From: Phytophthora colocasiae
Taxonomy: Eukaryota; Oomycota; Peronosporomycetes; Peronosporales; Peronosporaceae
Assembly (NCBI GenBank): GCA_018806915.1
Contig: JAGKQI010000054.1
Coordinates: 372,001-436,000 of the forward strand
DNA length: 64,000 bases
Direction: 5' to 3'
A model generated the notes under the pieces. It made no database searches. It was not told the origin of the DNA and saw only the letters and a list, made by a program, of their open reading frames with translations. Shown here piece after piece: positions 31,784-43,696 of the stretch. Within the stretch, counting starts at the first letter, position 1. Every line of letters starts with the position of its first letter. The position numbers and the translations under genes are program-made.

Positions 31784-32872
31784 TTACAGCTCCGTCTTCT
31801 CGTTCTGCTTCTCCTGGAAAAACTCGAGGATGTTCTTGCGGAGAGCGAAGAGCGTTTTCTTCTGAGCAGTCACGTTGTCGTTCTCCAGCAGACCTTCCAG
31901 ACGCTTGATCTCCGACTCAACGTAAGCGGGGCCCTTGGCGACGATCTTCTTAATGGCCTTAATGTACAGTGTGCCGTACTTGGCGTCGTTGCCCTCGAGA
32001 CCATCAACGACCGTCTGCACCTTCTTCTGCACGTCAGCCGTGATGTCACCGCTCTCGGAAATGATCACGTCGATCTCCTCCACGCGACCAGCCTCCGCCG
32101 TGAGTCCACCGTCCACGGTACGGTGCGTGCCAGCGTGTTCGTTAATGAACTCAACGAACGAAGCCTTGTCACGGCCGTTCGAATAGTCCTCCGGCTCGTC
32201 CGATCCAGGGGCAAAGTAGAACAGAGTCGGGTATCCCTTGACATTGTAGCGGCTGGCCAACTCCGTGTTAGCAGTGGCGTCCACCTTGGCAATGAGCACG
32301 TTGTCCTCCCCGTCGAAGATCGCTCCCACCTCCTCGTAAGTCGGGGCCAGACTTTTGCAGTGGCCGCACCACGGGGCGTAGAACTCGACAATTGAGTGCT
32401 TCTTGGAGTGGATCACTTCAGCGTCAAAGTCCGACTCCGTAAGAGCAGCCACGTGGCTGGGGGCCTTGGCCACACGCACGTGGGTGCCAGCCTTCTCGTT
32501 CAGGAAGTTGACAAAGTCGTCCTCTCCACGGCCGCCCTTGTAGTCCTCAGCTTCGGTGGATCCCTCAGGGAAGTACTTGAGAGTGGGGAAACCGGTAACA
32601 CCGAACTTGGAGCCCAATTCCTTGTAGTTATCTGCGTCCACTTCAGCCACCACCACGTTACTCGACTTCTTGAAGGCTGTAGCCACCGTCTCGTACGTAG
32701 GAGCCATACTCTTGCAGTGGCCGCACCAAGGCGCAAAGAACTTGACCAGCACGTGCTTGGAGCCGTCCACGACCTCATCAAAGTTGTCAGGCGTAAGAAC
32801 CTTCACATCGCCAGCCGTCACCACGCCCAGCGCCACTGCTGCAAGGGAAACTGCGAGCTTCCACATACCCAT
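31784..32872 (-). CDS. Protein disulfide isomerase, two thioredoxin domains + ERp29-like D domain
   Basis: A single exon of 362 aa. A signal peptide covers about residues 1-20 (MWKLAVSLAAVALGVVTAG). Two thioredoxin domains each carry the CGHC active site (APWCGHCKSMAPTYETV and APWCGHCKSLAPTYEEV), at about 25-130 and 145-255. A C-terminal helical D domain resembling ERp29 (about 265-355) follows. This a-a'-D layout is the PDI-D/ERp38 type. It forms and shuffles disulfides in secreted proteins in the ER. The C-terminus is KTEL, a KDEL-type retrieval signal with Thr in place of Asp. The first ATG is used; MWKL two codons later is also possible. Oomycetes secrete many Cys-rich proteins, so such a PDI is expected to be heavily used; this is inference. 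Confidence 0.93.
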   Translation of the reverse strand: MGMWKLAVSLAAVALGVVTAGDVKVLTPDNFDEVVDGSKHVLVKFFAPWCGHCKSMAPTYETVATAFKKSSNVVVAEVDADNYKELGSKFGVTGFPTLKYFPEGSTEAEDYKGGRGEDDFVNFLNEKAGTHVRVAKAPSHVAALTESDFDAEVIHSKKHSIVEFYAPWCGHCKSLAPTYEEVGAIFDGEDNVLIAKVDATANTELASRYNVKGYPTLFYFAPGSDEPEDYSNGRDKASFVEFINEHAGTHRTVDGGLTAEAGRVEEIDVIISESGDITADVQKKVQTVVDGLEGNDAKYGTLYIKAIKKIVAKGPAYVESEIKRLEGLLENDNVTAQKKTLFALRKNILEFFQEKQNEKTEL

Positions 32873-33197
32873 TGTTTAATACTCGTGCTTTCTCTCTTCG
32901 TCCCTAGTCGGCCAAAGCGCGAATGGGTTGGATCTTCACTAACGCCAGATTGAAGCGAAAACTGTTTAAAACAATTTGACTATGTGGACTGACACGTGGC
33001 GCTGGAAACTCAACTAAGTGCGAAGGGTTAACCATCGCGTATTATGCTCATCTATGCTGTGCGAGCACGAAGGACCAAGCTAACGTGACGTCCACGCCAG
33101 CGTTTGCTTTCCTATTGCCTATGACCATTGCTTGTCGGTCAGATTTGGTTATCTGTCCGCTGCATTCTCGCTTTTTCCACTCCATCTATTGTTGCAC
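32873..33197. other. Intergenic DNA between PDI and MED14
   Basis: A 325-nt gap. PDI's promoter must be here. A CCCATTCGCG motif (minus strand, near 32925) loosely resembles an oomycete Inr, but the match is weak. No gene was recognised. Confidence 0.4.
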
Positions 33198-36100
33198 TTA
33201 GGCCGATGCCATCTCCGAGAGCGTACTGCGCAGCTTTTCCGCAAAGTTCTGCGACTCCATGACGATTCCCTTTTCAGACGGACAAGTGGGGACACGAACG
33301 CCTCCTGATGAGCTTTGCATCTTCACCGACTGATTCTGAATGATGCAAAAAGAAGTAAGTTAGCGAAACAGTAAAAGTGAACAGCACTACGAAATGGGTC
33401 GTACCTCCAGGAAATAAATATCTACGGCGCAGCGGTCTCCATAAGACAAGCGAACCTGCGTTTGTGACCGCGGGATCATTACCAATTCGGCAGGCACAAA
33501 AGACTTGTCGTCACCACCGTACGACTTCTCTGCGTAGTACCCTTTTTCCTCGCCTGGGAGCTTAAACTTGTAGCCCAATTTCATTCCCTTTCCACCCATC
33601 TTGCCACGGCCTTGCGCCTTGGGGCCGCCATTTGCTGCTCCTTCCTTCGCATTCGGCGGGGCGTCTTGGCGATAGTATTTAGCGCAAAACAGCTGAGACT
33701 CGACGACGCTGGCCAAAATGCCCATGGGGATACAGGTACGCTCCAAAGCTTCGACGAATTGTGCCGGATCGCTGTGTCCATTCAGCGCTGACTGAATGAA
33801 GTGCATCAGTGGGTGTTCCGCTTTATGGCTATAGTTGACCACGAACCCCATTTTCTGCTTGAACTGCACGGTCACACGGTATGTCGTCATGCCATCCGAC
33901 GATGACCCACCAGCAATGCAGTGCCTCGGGTTGGGCGCTCGGCAAGCCAACACAATCGCAAACGGATCGGCGCTTTCAACGTAAAAATGGCCGTCGCTCT
34001 TAATATCATTAGTATAGCGTCCGACAGCACTCAGCATTTTTTCCAACTTCACAGCAAGTTCACACAGTGGTCTCACAACGCAAATCAGCTCCACCATGAA
34101 CAACTCCAGCGGGTTTTCACTGAAGAGCTCACTTGTAACCAACGTTGTCGGGTACTTGAAGATCAACTGACCTCGTTCATTAACATAGTGCGAGCGCTCA
34201 GACAGCAAGTGCTCCTTCGTTTTTTTCGGGAGGATGAACTTAAATGGAGGCGAAGTCAACTGCAGACACAGCTCGAACCCACCACCATGCTTCAGGTGGC
34301 CTTGAATAGCAACGATCTTTAATGGATCTGTGTTGACCTTTTCCGGGAAAGAGAGTGTGACCACTTGACCACCTGTGCCCTCTCCGTTCGACGTACCAGC
34401 TTCGCCAGAGTACCGAATCCTTGACTTACGCCGTCGAGCAAAGTTGACGAAGTGCTGCAGCTGGATCCTCTCGCTGCACATGTTAATAGCGTGGAGTAAC
34501 ACTGACGCAATGTGCGGAACAAAATTGCGAGAGACCGCTTGATGTTCGGCGTCGTCCAGCCAGTAGCCCGTGGTTTCTTGTATGCGCCCGCCCTCCAAAA
34601 GCACCTTTTTCGTTGACCTCACACTATTTCCAACCAACGCCATTCCTTTTGAACCATAAGGACGCTTTCGGCTACTGCCACGGAGACCATTCACAGTGAT
34701 CTCGTTATGTCGTGTGACAGACGGATGCAGAGCTTCCTTCTTGAATGCGCCAAATCGCTGAATAAACTGCACACCTGACGGTTGTCCTGACATGCTTGCA
34801 GTCGTCTGAAGTAACGAGAAACATGGCAATCGCACGTATTCTTCCACTTCCGCAGCTTCATGTACGTTTCCATTCATACCATCCACTTCACCATACTTGT
34901 CTATCTCAATGACCAAATAGCATGTAGATTCCTTGGAAGACGTAAGTTGGAAAAAAAGCGCCGCATCCGAAATCGACAAATCTTCGGTTTGTCCGCCATG
35001 CTGTTGTCGAAATGCGAGATACCGCTCCCAATTCAAGTTGACATTGTGCAAGACTTCAATTCCTTTAAAGGAGGAGCCAATCTGTGCTATTTCGTCAGCC
35101 ACAATTTCACACAACGCCTTCTGAACGCTAGCGTGAATCAATTCGTTCGACTTATCGCCCTTCCCATCACCGGAAACCAGCGCAAAGTCATTCGGAAACG
35201 ACTTGTCGATATTTCCACCAAGTTCAATTTTGCATTGTGTGTTCAGTATCCGTTCCAGTTGCTTCACTGTAATGTAAAGCGAAGAATGTTTCGCCGCTGC
35301 GACTGAATTCACAATAAATTGACCCTCGCGGATATCAAATGTCACCTCCAAAAACTGCTGCAGTCCTCCAATGTCTGCCCGCGCAATCCGCAAGCTCGTG
35401 TCTGAGCAGATCATAGCCACATCTTCTCCAGAAACCAACTGTGTCGAGGCTTTTTCATCCGGGGAATCAACTACAAGCATTCTGCCTATAGAGAAAAGTG
35501 CTGCCGAAACGTGGGCACGCATAGCAGCAATCAGCAGGTTCTCGGTACTCAGCAAAAACATGTTGGACGGTACCTCCAGAGAGCTCAGCAATGACGCATA
35601 TCCTGGAAGATTCGGTGGCAGTGATGGACTAAGACTAACAGAAAGAAGTTTCTTCTTGTTCGGGTCGAAACCAAGTCGAACGCACAAGCTCGACTCGGGA
35701 TACGGAAGCACGGAACCCTTTCGAGCTGCAGCAACCGGATCACTTAACTGTTGAAGCAAACGTTGTTGCTCCGTTAGTGCCTGTGCCTCCTTCCGTGTGC
35801 ACGCCTTAGGCCAGTAGCAAATATCCAAAACGTTCTGATCACGGTGGTGCTTAATCATGATGCGGCTCTTCCAGCGGCCTTCCATCAGCAATTTTCCTTG
35901 CGACGCCAGAATCTGCAGCGCAAGTGACGAGCAGAACTCTCGCATCACCAAGAAAGCATCCACGAAAGGCTTCTCCGACTTGTTCATAGCACGTTGCACC
36001 AGATTTTTTAAGTGGTTGTAGTGCGCTGCATTCGGTGCACTTGTGCGAATAATACGCAGCGCACTTGTAGAAGCTGCCTGCGAATGGTCTTCAAAAGCCT

Positions 36101-36755
36101 GTGCATCTGTAAGCGCCGTATTCACACTAATTACTCTCCATTTGGCGTCCTTCTCCTTGCCCTGAATGGTCAGCACGATCTCAAACTCGCCTTCCGCTTG
36201 GCATGTGACGAAGCCCCCTTCCAGCTTAATGTTGGAAAATTGCTCTGGAATATCCGCCTCAATGAGACGGAAGCGGATTATATCCGCCACTTCCGTTGCT
36301 GCCTGCTCCGTATCCACTTCTGGTAATTCCCGCGGGAACATCGCGTTCTTAATAATTGTTGGTAGCCGTAGATAACTTCCTCCATAAAGCACGTCTGCAG
36401 CGGTGCTGAGGTCGTACCTCCTCTCCTTGGCTCGGTTAAGGTCTGCGTGCATGAAGAACAGACGGTCATTGGTCTCATTCACGTTGTTGCGGTATGTCTC
36501 CGTCTGTTGTAGCACTGTATCGCACTGCTGCAATAGCGGTGATTGCACTGACCACTTTAGTACGGCCAGAAGCTGTGCAAAGCGCTTGCGGGAACTCTGG
36601 AGATGCGCCAGCAGCGGCTCGCGACGCTCTTCCTCGCGCATCGTGGGCAGTTGGTGCATGAGAGTGCGGAAATCTTCATAGCTCTTGTCCACGGCGCGAT
36701 GCACGAGTTCAGAGGCCTTAACGCTAGTACGTTCGGGCGGTGGGAAGTCGCCCAT
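33198..36755 (-). CDS. MED14: Mediator complex subunit 14
   Basis: Two exons, 36755-33405 and 33335-33198, join at the phase-0 intron 33404-33336 to give 1162 aa. The N-terminal domain is typical: ASELVHRAVDKSYEDFRTL, LPTMREEERREPLL and a RFAQLLAVLKWS helix matching the MED14 N-terminal family. The rest is a long alpha/beta backbone with little further similarity visible by eye. A basic stretch (KGMKLGYKFKLPGEEKG) lies near the end. In yeast and animals MED14 is the central backbone linking head, middle and tail of Mediator and contacting RNA polymerase II. Reading through the intron would end the protein early at VRPIS; the spliced tail ends in LRSTLSEMASA, which I prefer because the donor (GTACGACC) and acceptor (ATTCAG) are good. 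Confidence 0.85.
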
Positions 36756-37315
36756 GCTTGTCTGGTCCTGTTAATTAAGCTTGTTTAGCTGCTATTTTGC
36801 CCTGGATCCAGCCACTGAAATAGCCGTCGATTAGACGACTCCTGTGCGCTGTTAAGTCCCAACGAGGGCCTATTAGGGAGTGGGAAACGCTGCTGAGTCT
36901 TCTGATCCCAGCGGCGATGGGGTCTTTTGCGTCTGTACGGCGCTACGAGGCTCGTAAGGCGACAGCCGACACGAGCTTCTGCCTCCTCCTCCCTTTGCAG
37001 GCTGGGAAGCAACTTCACAAGTGAGCCGCGGTTTTCCCCACAGCTAAAAAACCTCGGGCAGGTCGCTCTTGAGGTTTTTTATTCATCGACTGACAGAGAC
37101 TGTCACCATTTTGTGATGGTCGCTGTACAGCGCATTTCCTAGCAGGTACTTCTATAATACATGTATTGGGACAAGTATGGACAACGAGTATGTACGAAGG
37201 TGACGGACGGTCTATACGTTTCTTTCATTTTCCAAGTTAATGACGACATTGACACGGCATTGAACGAGTCACTGCCGAGAGCATGCCGGCATCATCGACA
37301 TTTGACGGCAACAGC
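36756..37315. other. Intergenic DNA with a 10-bp hairpin
   Basis: The gap between the MED14 start and the eEF1-gamma end. It contains a perfect inverted repeat AAAAAACCTC/GAGGTTTTTT (37046-37055 and 37071-37080, 15-nt loop). Reading frames here are short and not conserved-looking. No gene was recognised. Confidence 0.6.
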
Positions 37316-38602
37316 TTACTTGAACACCTTGGAGTCGGCGATGGGCTTGCCCTCCAGCTCGTCCTCGTTGCACCAGTAGGCGGCCACGCGAGCCTTCGTC
37401 TCGTCGTTCAGCTCAGCCTTCTTCCACGTGTAGTACTCGGCATCCGGGTTGGCCTCGATCATGTGCTCAGCCGAGTCGCCGCGGAACAGCCAGCAGCCCG
37501 TGATGATGATCTCGGAGCCCTCAGCACCGCACACGTCCATCACACCGAACGCGTACTTGCGCATCGCCTCCGAGCGCTGCAGGAAGCCACCCACAGCGTT
37601 GCACGTCATGAACATCTTGGTGTTCTCGTTGTTGTAGTTGTAGTCGCAGAACCACAGCGAGTAGCCCTCCGTGTCAAGGTGCTCCCAGAACCACGTCATG
37701 GCGTCAGCAAGGTTCTTCGTGTTCGAGTACGTCACCTTCCACGCGTCCAGGTTCAGCGACGACGGCTTCTCACGGTTCAGCACGGCCAGCGGGTGCTCCA
37801 CCTTCTTCGGCTTCGGGGCCTCCTCCTTCGGGGCAGCCTTCTCCTTCTTGGCAGTCTCCTTCTTGGCCTTCTTGCCAGAGTTGTCACCCTCGGCAGTCAG
37901 AGCCACATCGATGAGCGGCACGTCACCGACAACAGCCTGGAACTCCGGCTGGTTCACCAGCGTCGAGAACCAACGGTTCACGGCAGAGTACGGCTTACGG
38001 AACTCCTTGTCCAGCACGAACTTGAACGGGTACACCAGAGCCGAGGCGACGAAGATGTCGGCCAGGGTGATCTGCTCGCCCACAAGGTAGGTGCGCAGGT
38101 GCAGGTGGTTCTCAAGGGTCTGGAGAGCCTTCTTCACGTCGGTCTTAGCCTTGGCAAGGGCGGCCTCGTTGAACTTAGCCCAGCCCAGGATGGGGTACAG
38201 CCAAGCCTCAAGGGGGATCTCCAACTCGTAGGCAGAGAAGTCAATCCAGGAGTCCACCTGGCCCGACTCGAAGAAGGTCTTGCCGTACAGACCAGTGTCA
38301 GCACGGAGGCGAGCCACGTACTTGGCGATAGCGCCGCTCTCGAAGATGCATCCCTCCTCCGTCTCCAGAAGGGGCACCTTGCCAGCCGGGGTCTTGGCCT
38401 TGAACTCGGCAGACTTGATCTCCTTGGCGAAGTCGAACTCCGGCAGCTCGATGTCGATGCCGTTGAACTCGGCAGCGATGAGCACCTTGAAGACGCGGTA
38501 GTTGGCGGGGTACGTGTAAAGCTTCTACTCAGACGGAGGGACAAACAGGTTAGCTACAATCTACAGCAAGAACGAGCGACGATCGAACCATACCAGAACC
38601 AT
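37316..38602 (-). CDS. EEF1G: Translation elongation factor eEF1B gamma
   Basis: A nine-base first exon (38602-38594, MVL) is followed by a 69-nt intron and exon 38524-37316, giving 405 aa beginning MVLKLYTYP, as in other eEF1-gamma proteins. Residues 1-80 are the GST N-terminal half, 85-200 the GST C-terminal half (TYLVGEQITLADIFVAS). A Lys/Glu/Ala-rich linker spans about 210-245. The C-terminal EF1G domain (250-405) includes NLADAMTWFWEHLDTEGYSL, WKVTYSNTKN and ITGCWLFRGDSAEHM. It is part of the eEF1B complex that recharges eEF1A with GTP. The codon use (strong C/G third positions) marks a highly expressed gene. It is the last recognisable host gene before the transposon block. Confidence 0.95.
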
Positions 38603-38665
38603 CTTGTCAGTCTTGGATATGAAAGAAAGTCAACGATTGGCCTTCGACACACGTGGTTCAGAAAA

Positions 38666-38686
38666 TTACCGGTATTAAACCGGTAA
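38666..38686. promoter_or_regulatory. ACCGGT dyad upstream of eEF1-gamma
   Basis: Perfect 8-bp inverted repeat TTACCGGT/ACCGGTAA with a 5-nt spacer, 64 nt upstream of the eEF1-gamma start codon. A dimeric protein may bind it. The ACCGGT core recurs in the ends of hAT-2 (40849-45592). Confidence 0.5.
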
Positions 38687-38866
38687 CCTTTAAGTTCGCT
38701 CTGCTGAGATGCGCACAAAAAAGCGCACTTAACTAAAACTTGGGCTCTGATTAGCCAAAACACAAATATATCGGTTTTGTGTCGGTATTGTGTCGTCTCA
38801 ACTAAATAGTCTGGCCCCAGTTTCACCTTTTGATTGAGACAGGAAGCACTTTTCACTCCTTATTAA

Positions 38867-39278
38867 GGGCCAGTCTTAACCGCGTGCCATGGCACGGCAC
38901 TTGTGCCAGCTCGCATCTGATTGGCTCGTTCGAGTTGGGGGTAGGGTTGGGAGTGCCGTGAAAGTGCCGTGCACGGCACTTCGAAGTGCCATGGCAATTG
39001 CAAGTGCCGTGTGCCGTGGCCTTTGCCGTAGTAGTTTACACGATATCTTCGCGACCGATCGTTCGATTCTCATGGGTGTGAGCAAGTCGGCATTCTACAT
39101 CTCCGTTCACCAAGTAATGGACGCTATACAAGCCTCGGGTTAGCTCCAACTACGGTAATATAACGAGAAGGCACGGATGCATTCGTTCCAAACTACGTTG
39201 GCGGCACGCCGATGGCACACAGCTACCCCTACCCGCTGGCACGGCACGGCACTCACGGCACGCGGTTAAGGCTGGCCC
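38867..39278. mobile_element. PIF/Harbinger-like MITE, TSD TAA
   Basis: Terminal inverted repeats of 22 bp: GGGCCAGTCTTAACCGCGTGCC at 38867-38888 and its reverse complement at 39257-39278 (one mismatch). Both sides are flanked by TAA, the 3-bp target duplication of PIF/Harbinger elements. The 412-bp body has no transposase. Both ends are crowded with GCACGGCAC/GTGCCGTG motifs, which fold back on themselves. A non-autonomous element moved by a Harbinger transposase is the best reading. Confidence 0.85.
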
Positions 39279-39489
39279 TAAGAGTACATCAGAGTGCAAA
39301 TCAGGGTGTGGACCTGTTTAAAAAATCCGTAGAGACAGGGCCCATTAGTAACGGTGTCCGGCTCAATAGTTGGCAAGGCAATGTACCGGTTGTTACCGGT
39401 TGTCACGATGCGACTGGGCAACGAGTTCTTGCTGCGCTGCCTGTACTGGAACGACGCAACAGGGTGTGCTCCTTGGCATGTGTGGTTGT

Positions 39490-39709
39490 TGTTGTTGGAC
39501 TTAGGTAGATTTGGAACTGATGAATTTGTTTGTTGTGCAAAGGCCTGGTGGCCTGGTTGGATATGTAATGGCTAGAGTAGACTCAGCTGAGCTAGTGCAG
39601 CACTGCAGCATCTCACTATTGAACAACTGCAACTTCTCGTCGTTGCAACACCGTCTCGTGTACACATTCACATCTCTTCAGGATCTCCATTCTGCATGTA
39701 ATTCTAACA
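39490..39709 (-). repeat. 3' LTR of Copia-1
   Basis: It starts on the minus strand at TGTTAGAATTACATGCAG (39709), directly after a purine-rich tract (GGAAGGCG). It ends near a CAACAACAACA run around 39487-39496, so the exact end is uncertain by a few bases. The length, about 220 bp, is normal for Copia. The pol stop codon TAG is part of the LTR's first bases. I could not find the matching 5' LTR past 52.4 kb. Confidence 0.6.
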
Positions 39710-39912
39710 CGCCTTCCTGGGTGGATATCCAGGCAACATGACCAACTCACACAGGTCGTGAAGTCGTGGTGCTGGAAGTGCCTTTGTCAGGATGTCCGCC
39801 CACATCTTGTTGGATTCACAATAAACCACCTTTAACACGTCCTTCTTCACAAAGTCCTTCACAAACTTGTACCTCGTGTCGATGTGCTTTGCTCTACCTG
39901 ACGTGTCTTCAC
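39704..39912 (-). pseudogene. Copia-1 RNase H, 3' part
   Basis: It reads DTSGRAKHIDTRYKFVKDF and then ADILTKALPAPRL, the end of a Copia RNase H domain, with PPRKAC before the stop. hAT-1 enters just upstream, inside the motif EGEDTSG; the other half of the domain lies beyond 46408. Confidence 0.9.
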
Positions 39913-40135
39913 TAGTGGTGGGCAAAAATTGCCCTGGATTTGTCCTGGACATCGCCATCCTGGACAACGCCTGGATATCCTGGACAAAAGTGGCGAAAAG
40001 TGTCACAAGACCCACGATCGACAACAGCTACGTTTTAGTAATTCTGTACCTCGGGAAGGCCATCTTCAGGTTCACCTTCCCCAGACATGTATGTGCAGTT
40101 CATTTTCAGTTTTACCGAGATAGGAAGACCCTGAA

Positions 40136-40495
40136 GTGTTTTCAAGCATGGGGAGGAGCCACGAGATATGGAACAACTTTGATGTTGTTCTGGACAAGAA
40201 GGACCCGGACGTGAAATGCAAGTGCAGGAGTGTGATCTTAAGTGCTCGCCCGAGTCGCAATTTGATAAAGCACGCAGTTTATCACTGTACGGACGAGGAG
40301 AAGAAGAAATGGAAGAAAGTCGAAGACGCAGCCAACGCCAAGAAGATTTACAACTTAGGACGTGGAAAGTATATGCCACGCAAGTCTACCCCAAGCCCGA
40401 TCTCGCCAACTGGAGATTCACCGACGCCCTCCAGACGCCTCGAGTTTGATCCGGCATCGCCCGCAGCGCAACCAACATGCAGCGGGGCTGCGTAG
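40136..40495 (+). pseudogene. hAT-1 transposase, N-terminal piece
   Basis: An open frame of 119 codons. It has a BED-like Cys/His segment (VKCKCRSVILSARPSRNLIKH, shown here only to its last His; then YHC) and a Ser/Pro linker (STPSPISPTGDSPTPS). The LTR begins at 40497 and cuts the protein. BED fingers bind the ends of hAT elements. The rest resumes at about 45640. Confidence 0.6.
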
Positions 40496-41299
40496 GTGTG
40501 CACGGCACAGAGGAAGTTTAGTTGACTCGTAGAGTCCTGCTTGCAAGGCACTAGCCTTCGGTTCTATACAAGAACCAAGTAGTCCACTAAATACGGGACT
40601 CACAGAGTCAGTGTCCCCTAACACTAACTATGTAAAATGCAAACTGATTTTTATTGACTTTATTGCCCTAATCCTAAATGTAACGGATTTAGTATCTAAC
40701 ATACTAAATCCTAATCAAAATGCAACGTGAGGCTCTGAGGCCATCTACGTATCTACTCGTGTGTGCCACACCATTATGTACCCACATAAATGTATCATGA
40801 GTGTCACACACTATTATGTACCCACATAAATGTATCCACGTGTGTCACTAGAGAATGTAAATGGATGAGGATAACCGGTTTGAACCGAATACAATTCGAA
40901 TATCAACCGGTTAGAACCGGTCTTGAAAATATCCGAATCCAAACCGAATTAGAACCGGTTCAATCCGGTTAAACTAAAGCGTAATTGGACAGAATTTGAG
41001 CGAATCAAATCACGAAATAACTCTGTAAAATTTGCTGACTCTGTTTGATGTGATGCAGTTTATAATTTTCAAGAGATGAATATCACTAAGATCAGACAAT
41101 ACCGTGAACCGTAAGTTACGGTCCGTAACTCAGTCCCCTGAACTGGCGTAGTCGCGGCACGCTGAGAGCTAAGCGCCAGTGTAAGTGGCAATGAACACGG
41201 AAACCGACTACGTGTCCGTAGGAAGGACACAGACACAGCCTCCACTGTTTCCTCCTTCGGGTCCTCTTACCGAAGACGCACGCGAAAGAACGAGTCACC

Positions 41300-43257
41300 T
41301 GTTTTTAACTTTATTCACGAGCTAAGCACTGGTGAATTTCAGTGCATGGTCTGTTCTAGGGATGGGGTTATTTCGTGGTTTGGCGTTCTCGTTCAACGTC
41401 GAACTTTAAAGGTCACCTAGCCAAACATCATGCTGACATCTACGGCATTGACATTTTGAAGTTCTAGCACATTTTCCCGGCAGACGAGAGCCCAAAAGTT
41501 GAAGCCATGACACCCGAAGCCACCAAGCAGTCTGACGAGAAACTTGTTGGGTGGATTATCTCCAACTCCCAGCCGTTCGCCGTTGTCGATCAAGATGCAT
41601 TTGTGGAGTTTTGTAAGTCTCTACGTCCCTGACTATAATGTTCCCTGTCAGCAAACGATTCGAAAAAGTTATTCTTCAGTGGAAAGCTGAAAAAGAGGCT
41701 GTTCGCGTGGAAACTGTCAGGAAGTTGATGGTCGCCGAGTTAGCTTTTACGACAGATTTGTGGACATCACCTTCGAAACGGGGTTATATGGTGATCACAT
41801 GCATTTTATTGATAGAAGTTGGAGGATGCGTTCTGTAATTATAGCTTTTACTCGAGTGATGTATCCACATACAGGCAAACGACTCCGCTTGAACACTTCG
41901 TAAGTGCTGTAAAGGACATGGACTTCGCTTCTTTCATCTATTTGACGGTTACAGCGGACAATGCTACAAACAATACGGCAATGATACTTCACCTGAACGA
42001 CCGTTTGCAGCGCGAGGTCAACCAGTCTTTGCGAGCAGCAAATTATGGAGAGATGGTACTTGGAACCTTACGAGCGCCAACTCCAACTGCTGTCCAGCTT
42101 AAGATGCACTGCGCACGGCTTCAACTTGCTGTGAAGGAAGGGCTCGATAAGTGTCCTTTAGTCGACACTGCTGTTGGCCATTTTCGAGACCTCGTCAAGA
42201 AAATCACGGAGTCAACAAAGTTGACTGAAGCTTTGGAACGTGTATGCTGACTTAGCACAAGTATATCACTCTGAAGATGGATGTGTGACGAGGTGGAACA
42301 GCACATGGATAATGCTGGGAAGCCTAATTATGTTGAAGTTGCCTTATTGAGTTACTTCGTCGAATTCGCGAAAAACTTCCTGATATACGGGTTTCAGTAT
42401 CAGCCCAATAGACCGTCTTGCTAAAGAGATTACCTGAGGAGTGGTGAGCCTGTTGAAGCGCTTTACGACTTTCTTGAACTGATTAAGGAAGCCACCGATA
42501 TGCTATCAGCGTCGACATATCCAACATTTGGGATTCTTTGCTGGCTTTCCATGTCATTCGATTTCACGCTACGGAAACCATAGAGAAGTCACAAGACGAT
42601 CAGACATTGAACTTTGCTAAGACAGTGAAGTCGAAGCTGGATGAATACGCACCGAAGGTCAACACGCGAGAAGCAAGAATCGCCACAATATTAGACCCTA
42701 GGGCTAAGTGAAAGCATCTCGATGTCTTGGTAGACAATGCTGACCACGTCAAGCGAGAAGCTCATGACGAGTTTAATTTGTACTATCGCGAGAAATTCCA
42801 GACTCAGCAACAGCCAAACCGTGGGCCTCCGTCAGCGAGGAAGAAGAAAGGCAAGGCTCTTCGAGGCCTCCCTCGCGCGCAGCACTAATCAGGACGGAAC
42901 TGGTACTGGAATTGCCACTGACAACGCTGGCCAAGATTGCGATATCGATGCGGATGCAAACCACTGTGGGTCCGCAGAATCATGATGACTCATTCGCCCA
43001 AGAACTGGATCGATGGTTAGCTGCTGAAGGAATGGAGCGAGATGACGGAAAGTAAAGATGTGCACTTGGTTCCGTGTCACGGGTGACGGCTATCCGCGGA
43101 TCAAACTCATGGCTCACGACTTTCGGCAATCACAGCCACATCAGTTCCAAGCGAAATTGCGTTTTCCGCAGGTATCGCTCTTAGCAGCCGTCGTGCACGT
43201 TTGGGAGATGATGCAGTCTAAGCAATCTAGTGAACTGAAGTCGTTTCTGGAAGTTTA
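41300..43257 (+). pseudogene. hAT-2 transposase relic
   Basis: Scattered plus-strand pieces in several frames, with stops and frameshifts between them. A BED finger lies near 41340-41440 (FQCMVCS, then GHLAKHH). FTTDLWTSPSKRGYMV (about 41745-41795) is a hAT RNase-H-like strand. VTADNATNNTAM (about 41945) is the DNASNN-type motif. A C-terminal dimerisation piece lies near 43090-43255 (RIKLMAHDF, then SSRRARLGDDA in a shifted frame). The protein is clearly dead. Confidence 0.8.
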
Positions 43258-43696
43258 ACCGTAGCTAAGCACTGACGTGAACGAAGTGAGCAAGGCATAA
43301 ATGTCTAGAGCCCAGCTTATATTGGAGCTGATCTCATGCGGAGATTCAGCGGATTTCAAACGGTTCGTTTCCATTGTCTCTCGGAGCAACGCCAATAGGA
43401 ACATCATCGCGATAGCCACGAAGCTGGAGCCTCGAAAGCGTTCGGTGTAGCCAAAAATGCAGACATTATTCATCCACCTTCTCCAGCAAGACGTCCTGCA
43501 GCGTTTGACGCTCGAGTTTTGAGGAACTGTTCAAATCCAGCACTGATACGAACTTCCTTGGTTTGCTGATGTGAGCATTCCGACAGTGTTTTCTCCTTAT
43601 TCAGGGCAATCTAGAACGGGATCGCACCATACAACACCATAGGGTTGTCCAGTTCGTACTCGAACACATCAAGATTGTACAACCGGCATGGGTCAG

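Noticed and set aside
37283..38686. 467-codon plus-strand frame opposite eEF1-gamma
   Set aside because: Antisense frame kept open by the strong codon bias of eEF1-gamma. His/Leu/Arg/Val-rich shadow.
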